Source: Areca catechu (Eukaryota > Streptophyta > Magnoliopsida > Arecales > Arecaceae). From it: a stretch of DNA of 64,000 nt. Shown here in pieces: positions 59,758 to 64,000 of this stretch; position 1 is the first letter of the stretch; each line of letters begins with the position of its first letter. A program made the translations under genes and the position numbers. The stretch covers positions 7,495,731 to 7,559,730 of the forward strand of contig CM038039.1 in the NCBI GenBank assembly GCA_021397845.1, written 5' to 3'. The notes beneath the pieces were generated by a model that was not told where the DNA came from, did not search any database, and saw nothing but the letters and a program-made list of their open reading frames with translations.

Positions 59758-61421
59758 TGATGTGGCACGATCGTTGATGTGGAATCCGCGTCGGACCTAG
59801 CTGGTCGCCGCGCCGGTAGAAGGTGCCACCTGGATGCGGTGGCCAGATGAAGTTTCGAGATCGAGCCCCCGGTCGAGGTTAGCTCCCATCCAAGATCGAG
59901 CTCCCGGTCAAGATTGTGCTCCCGTCTCTTGAGGTCGAGCCCCTGATCGAGGTTAGCTCCAATTCGAGGTCAAGCTCCCAGATAAGGTCGTGCTCCCGTC
60001 TCCCGAGGTCGAGCCCCCGACCGAGGTTAGCTCCCATCCAAGGTCGAGCTCCCGATCGAGGTCATGCTCCCATCTCCTGAGGTCGAGTCCCTGGTCGAGG
60101 TCAGCTCCCATCCGAGGTCGAGCTTCCGATCGAGGTTGTGCTCCCGTCTCTCGAGGTCGAGCTTCCGATCGAGATTGTGCTCCCGTCTCTCGAGGTCGAG
60201 CCCCCAATCGAGGTCAGCTCTCATCCGAGGTTGAGCTCCTGGTCAAGGTCATGCTCCCATCTCCCGAGGTCAAGCCTTGGCCCAGGTCAGTTCTGATCCG
60301 AGGTCGAGCTTCCGTCCGAGGTCATGCTCCCGTCTTCCGGGGTTGAGACCCCAACTGAGGTCAGCTCCCATCCGAGGTCAAGCCCCCGATCGAGATCGTG
60401 CTCTCGTCTTTTGAGGTCGAGCTTCCGAGATAGAGCTCATGTTTTTCAAGATAGAGTCCCCGCTCGGGACCAAGATGCATCATCAACCACCAGAGGGTCA
60501 GCTAGGAGCAAGGAAGAGAAGACCAGAAGGAATTCAAACTATGGTGTAGAAGCTCTAGGCTACCTACGACCCCTAGAGGGTGACGCTTGTCCTGCCAGAG
60601 GCTCCAGGCTCTGCGACGCGCCACCTGCACTCTCTGTGTGATGCATGCTCCACCAAATTTCAGGCCCTGCAGCACATCGCCTGCGCCCCCTACTGTGCAA
60701 CCAGGGCTTCAGTCCCTGTGACACGCCACTTGTATCTTCTCCAAGAGGAGTATCTTATTAAGGCCCCAGGCCCTGCAACACACCGACGGTCTCTCCTGGA
60801 ATAGAAACGCTCCACCGTGGCTTGGGGCTCAGCAGCACGGTGCCCGCACCTCTCACGGGAAACTGCTCTACCAGAGGGACAAGACCTATATCACACCGAT
60901 GAACACTCTCAATAGAAATATCTCCTTCCGAGGACCGGTCTAACGGGAGGGAGGCCGTTGGCAGAGAAAAAACCTACCAAAAGAGGGTACTAGGAAAGCG
61001 ACATCCCGATGAAACCCTAGACTCGGTCTGGGTTATTTATCCCATATAAAATGGAAGAAGGGATCATCGATGAGGGGAGGAGCAATCGGTAAGATAAAGA
61101 GAGCAGAAGGACAAGGAACCAAGAGAGAGAACCTCCCTACACTTTAACTTCCCACTCATTCCATCTCTTTCCATTTGATCTTATTTCCTCCTCTACGCGG
61201 AGGTACCCTAATTCTCCATCGCAGAGGATCTGTTTTCTTTGATCGTCCCAACTGACTTGATCGTCAGAGTGTTCCCATCGAAATCCTGGTCCGAGTCTTC
61301 TTTTTTTTGCAGGACAAGTCGATCAAGGAGTCAACCGAAAAAGAGGACCCAGCATCCAGAGGGAGCCCGATGCATCCGTGACATGTCAGAGCTACAGGCC
61401 ACGATGATCTAGGTTGCAATA
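59758..61421 (+). repeat. 5' LTR (about 1664 bp) of the gypsy element
   Basis: It starts TGATGTGGCACGATCG. The end reads GGTTGCAATA, where the other family members have GGCGGCAACA. It contains a minisatellite of about 74-bp units (59860-60440), a TATA box (CATATAAAAT, about 61043-61052) and the family box in mutated form (GACTTGATCGTCAGAGTG, about 61255-61272). Frames across the minisatellite on both strands are not genes. Confidence 0.85.
59860..60440. repeat. minisatellite, period about 74 bp, in the LTR
   Basis: About seven to eight units made of GAGGTCGAGCCCCCGA, TCGAGGTCAGCTCCCATCC and GAGGTCATGCTCCCGTCTCC subunits of 24-26 bp each. The array is therefore a higher-order repeat with three related subunits per period. 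Confidence 0.85.
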
Positions 61422-61445
61422 GATTGGCACGCTAGGTAGGGGTCA
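61422..61445 (+). other. primer-binding-site region of the gypsy element
   Basis: GATTGGCACGCTAGGTAGGGG follows the LTR end directly. A TTGGCRCGC..AGGTAGGGG leader is common after LTRs of Tat-like plant elements. Which tRNA it would pair with was not determined. Confidence 0.5.
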
Positions 61446-61502
61446 AGAGCCAACAGCAAGTCCCCCGCTACCAGAAGAGCACCTGTGGATATCCACGGTC
61501 CC

Positions 61503-63178
61503 ATGGTGATGACGCGTGCACGGGAAGCTTCCGTCAGCTGCACAAGGGACCCCCCCATCGCGGGGACCAACAGAGCTTGGAGAGGGAGCTCCTCGCTCCA
61601 CCACTGCTACCTCCGGCGGACCCCCAGATCCTTGCACTCGCCCAGCAGGTCTAAGCCTTAGCTACGGTAGTGCATCAGCTTCATTAGCACCACCTATCCC
61701 TGGCAACACAACAGCAGCCAAGGATGCCAGCAACTCACGCCGCCGATCACTGCACCAGCCTACGGTCCTTCCAGGAGGGGCCATCGCATGCGACCTCCTA
61801 CCCGCGGAGAGACCTGCAGGCGATCGAGAAGGAACAACAGGATGGCCCGACTGGCCGGGGGAGCTGCTCCTCGGTCTCAGACCATGGTGCACTCGTGTCG
61901 ACGGTGTTGGCATGGTCAGGAATCGAGGCACAAGTTTTTCCACTCTGCACCCCTTCACCTTTGACGGCCTCCGTCGAGGGGTCTACAGACAAGGCTATCT
62001 GCCGCCGAGTAGAAATGCATCTCGAAGAGCAAGAGCGCAAGCTGACTGACCTATCCCGCCGGTTTGTAGAGATTCAGGGCTTCTCCAGTGAGCCCACGGG
62101 TTATGACACTTATCCACCTTTCTCCCGTAGAATCCAAGAGAAACTGATTCCTAATCAGTTCTGGATGCCTTAGGTTGATCCCTACGACGGGACAACGATC
62201 CCTTGGGCCACCTCGAGAGTTACAAGGCTCTCATGAGGGTCCAGTGGGCTACTGATGCCCTCCTTTGCATCGCCTTCCCTGCTACGCTCTGCAAGGCTAC
62301 TTGAGCTCGTTGCTCCCGACTCGAGCCAGAGAGCATTGACTCCTTCGAATAGCTGGAAAGAAAGTTTGTGGCATATTCGATGCATGCAGAAAGGTGCCAT
62401 GGGAGGCAGATAGTCTCTTTTCTATCCATCAGAAGGATCAAGAGCCCCTCCGAGATTACGTATCCCGGTTTAAAGCTGTCACCTTGGAGATCTACCACCT
62501 CGACTAGCCAGTCGCCATGCTGGCGCTGAAGAGAGGACTCAGGATCTCTCGCTTCACCAACTTCCTCGATAAGAAGCCTTCGAAAACCTACTTAGAGCTC
62601 CTCCTCCGGATCCATAAGTATATCCGTGCGAAGGAGGCCAACCACACCAGGAGGGAGCTGGAGGGGAGGCCACTGAAGAGGCAGGCTATGGGGGAAGCAT
62701 CTAGCCCCTTGGCCTCAAAGACTACATCGACCCCTCAACCGGGTCCTAGGCCCAGGGTCGACCCTGCTAAGGAGGAGAGGTTCACTTCTCTCCTTGTCCC
62801 AAGAGCAAAGATCCTCATGGAGATTGAGAGCGAGTATTTCCTGCATCATCCTCCCCTACTGAGGCCGTCTGCTAGGCGTGACAAGTCCCACTACTGCCAC
62901 TTCCATCGAGACCATGGCCATGATACTGAGAAATGCCACCATCTAAAGAGAGAGATAGAAGATCTGATCAAGCATGGCTATCTTGGGAAGTATGTGGAGG
63001 GAGGAGCTACCCCAACAGCCCGGAGCGAAGAGCCCGGTCACTCGCTATTGACAACCGGCCCACTAAGAAGCCGATGGGGATGATCTCCTGGGGGCAGGGA
63101 GAAGCTCGAAGAGGGCCAGGGAGAGAGAAGGGAGTGATAATGTACTCCCCTACGAGGAAAAATGATAAGCTAGGGTAG
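61503..63178 (+). pseudogene. gag of the Tat-like gypsy element
   Basis: It starts MVMTRAREASVS 82 bp after the LTR. The frame shifts within 40 codons and continues in frame 61724-62173 (up to NQFWMP, stop). Pieces of the retrotransposon-gag domain follow: DPYDGTT, SYKALMRVQ.ATDALLC, LRDYVSRFKAVTLEIYH and MLALKRGLRISRFTNFLDKK. The longest intact stretch (62517-63083, 188 codons) carries YLELLLRIHKYIRAKEA and, at its end, HYCHFHRDHGHDTEKCHHLK, the conserved zinc-binding-like block before protease. At least four disabling changes are visible. Confidence 0.88.
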
Positions 63179-63229
63179 ATAACCCAAATAATGACGCTAT
63201 CATCATAGAAATGACGATAGCCAAGCACC

Positions 63230-64000
63230 TTATAAAATGAATTATGGTTGATAGTGAAAGCTTTGCTGACATTCTTTTTTACGATGCCTTTGTAAGGATG
63301 GACTTGTCCATTGACCAAATAAAGTCGGTGTTCACGCCCTTGGTCGGCTTCACCGGAAATTCGGCCTGGGTTGTAGGAGAAATTATTCTCCTAATAACCG
63401 CCGGGATGCTATCTTGGTAGAGTATCGTGTTGACAACATTCACCATTGTGAGGCTTACCTTGCCTTACAACGCGATCCTGGGGCATCTCGGACTCAATCT
63501 GCTCGACGCCACCATCTCGACCAGATGTCTTCTTGTCCGATTTCCAACTCTTTGGGGGATCAGGGATATTAGAGGGTCCTGGTAACCTATCCAATACTGC
63601 CTGCAGGTCGTCCCGGGAGCCCGAGAGGCTAGGTGGAGTCCAGCCATTGATCAATCAAGCCTGACGGAACTAGAGCTGAAGGGCGGGCCAGTTGAGCCTC
63701 TGCTGCCTTTTTCTCTAGGAGAGGATCCCCTGAAGGCTGTGCAAGTGGGAGCCTTACTGCCCGAGGAGGAGAGATCCCGCTTGCTCAGCTTCTTGCGGGC
63801 CAATGCAGACGTCTTTGCTTGGACCGCCGCAGACATGCCCGGGATCCCTCTATAAGTAATCACTCATAAGCTAAACATCGACTCCAATAGCTGCCCAATC
63901 CGGTAGAAGAAGAGGAGCTTCGCCCCGAAAAGGTATAAGGCGATCGATGAGGAGGTCGAGAAGCTCCTCGCTGCAGGCTTCATCCATGAGGTGCAGTACC
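63230..64000 (+). pseudogene. protease and start of reverse transcriptase of the gypsy element (partial)
   Basis: From 63244 the frame reads MVDSESFADILFYDAFVRMD; the aspartic protease active site normally written DSG is DSE here. VGFTGNS and YNAILGHLGLN follow, with stops near 63417 and 63582. From about 63680 comes the RT lead-in: FLRANADVFAWTAADMPGI, a stop at 63853, then HKLNIDS, a stop near 63904, and EEVEKLLAAGFIHEVQY at the window edge. The order gag-protease-RT without integrase between is the gypsy order. Confidence 0.88.

Larger units (their letters stand above)
59758..64000 (+). mobile_element. Ty3/gypsy (Tat-like) retrotransposon, 5' part, runs off the window
   Basis: LTR (59758-61421), primer-site region, gag, protease and the first part of reverse transcriptase follow in the gypsy order on the plus strand. 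The LTR belongs to the same family as the solo LTRs at 4950, 7350, 18712, 32399 and 37496, so this copy shows which internal region that family carries. The RT start (EEVEKLLAAGFIHEVQY) and the gag-protease junction (HFHRDHGHDTEKCHHLKREI) are typical of the Tat lineage. Stops and frameshifts in gag, protease and RT make this copy non-autonomous. The 3' half and second LTR, if present, lie beyond 64000. Confidence 0.9.

Noticed and set aside
59953..60641. Repeat-containing frames of 65-118 codons
   Set aside because: They come from the 74-bp minisatellite in the gypsy LTR.

Overview
The window is a stretch of plant nuclear DNA. Genes are split by introns with GT/AG borders, the intergenic DNA is AT-rich, and most of the sequence is transposable elements. 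The style of the elements and of the three host genes suggests a monocot, perhaps a palm, but no species can be named from the sequence alone. Only three host genes can be supported. They are the 3' part of a LOG-type cytokinin-activating enzyme gene (364-2370, +), an MRN complex-interacting-protein-like gene carrying apparent frameshifts (14323-15531, +), and a complete RAD6/UBC2-type ubiquitin-conjugating enzyme gene (CDS 50662-56334, +, 152 aa, five coding exons plus an intron in the 5' UTR). A short orphan piece of a poly(A)-binding-protein C-terminal domain lies at 30875-31000.

Layout. 1-2.4 kb: LOG exons. 2.8-14 kb: intergenic DNA with a compound microsatellite, two solo LTRs of one Ty3/gypsy-like family (4950-5435 probable, 7350-8000 clear), a tRNA-headed SINE (9932-10272) and two candidate non-autonomous DNA transposons. 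14.3-15.5 kb: the MRNIP-like gene. 15.8-30.1 kb: an old, decayed Ty1/copia element on the minus strand. It has been split by a younger copia element (Copia-1, 16209-24622, TSD TATAT), which is itself split by a gypsy-family solo LTR (18712-20251, TSD CTAGT), so the nest is three levels deep. 30.2-31.8 kb: AT-rich repeats ending in a CACTA-like terminus, then the PABP fragment. 31.8-41.3 kb: Copia-2 (TSD ATGTG), a relative of Copia-1, with solo LTRs in its 3' LTR (32399-33907, TSD ACTAT) and in its polyprotein region (37496-38711, TSD ACATT). 42.3-48.5 kb: an L1-type LINE with ORF1, endonuclease, reverse transcriptase and RNase H regions, broken by stop codons. 48.6-49.4 kb: a tandemly duplicated SINE-related block. 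49.5-56.3 kb: the UBC gene, with an antisense LINE fragment in its last intron. 56.3-59.7 kb: intergenic DNA. 59.8-64 kb: the 5' part of a Tat-like gypsy element (LTR, primer-site region, gag, protease, start of RT) that runs off the window.

The most notable pattern is an LTR family present six times. Its ends (TGATGTG...GCAACA) and a downstream box (GACTTRA..ATCGGAGTG.CCCC.CCGG, in variants) are conserved, but most copies carry a different minisatellite between them, with periods near 25, 60, 69, 74 and 115 bp. Because Copia-1 and Copia-2 are relatives, each gives the empty target site for the solo LTR inserted in the other, which independently fixes the insertion borders. No gene cluster or defence-like system was found. 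The interest lies in the transposon archaeology and in the LTR architecture.
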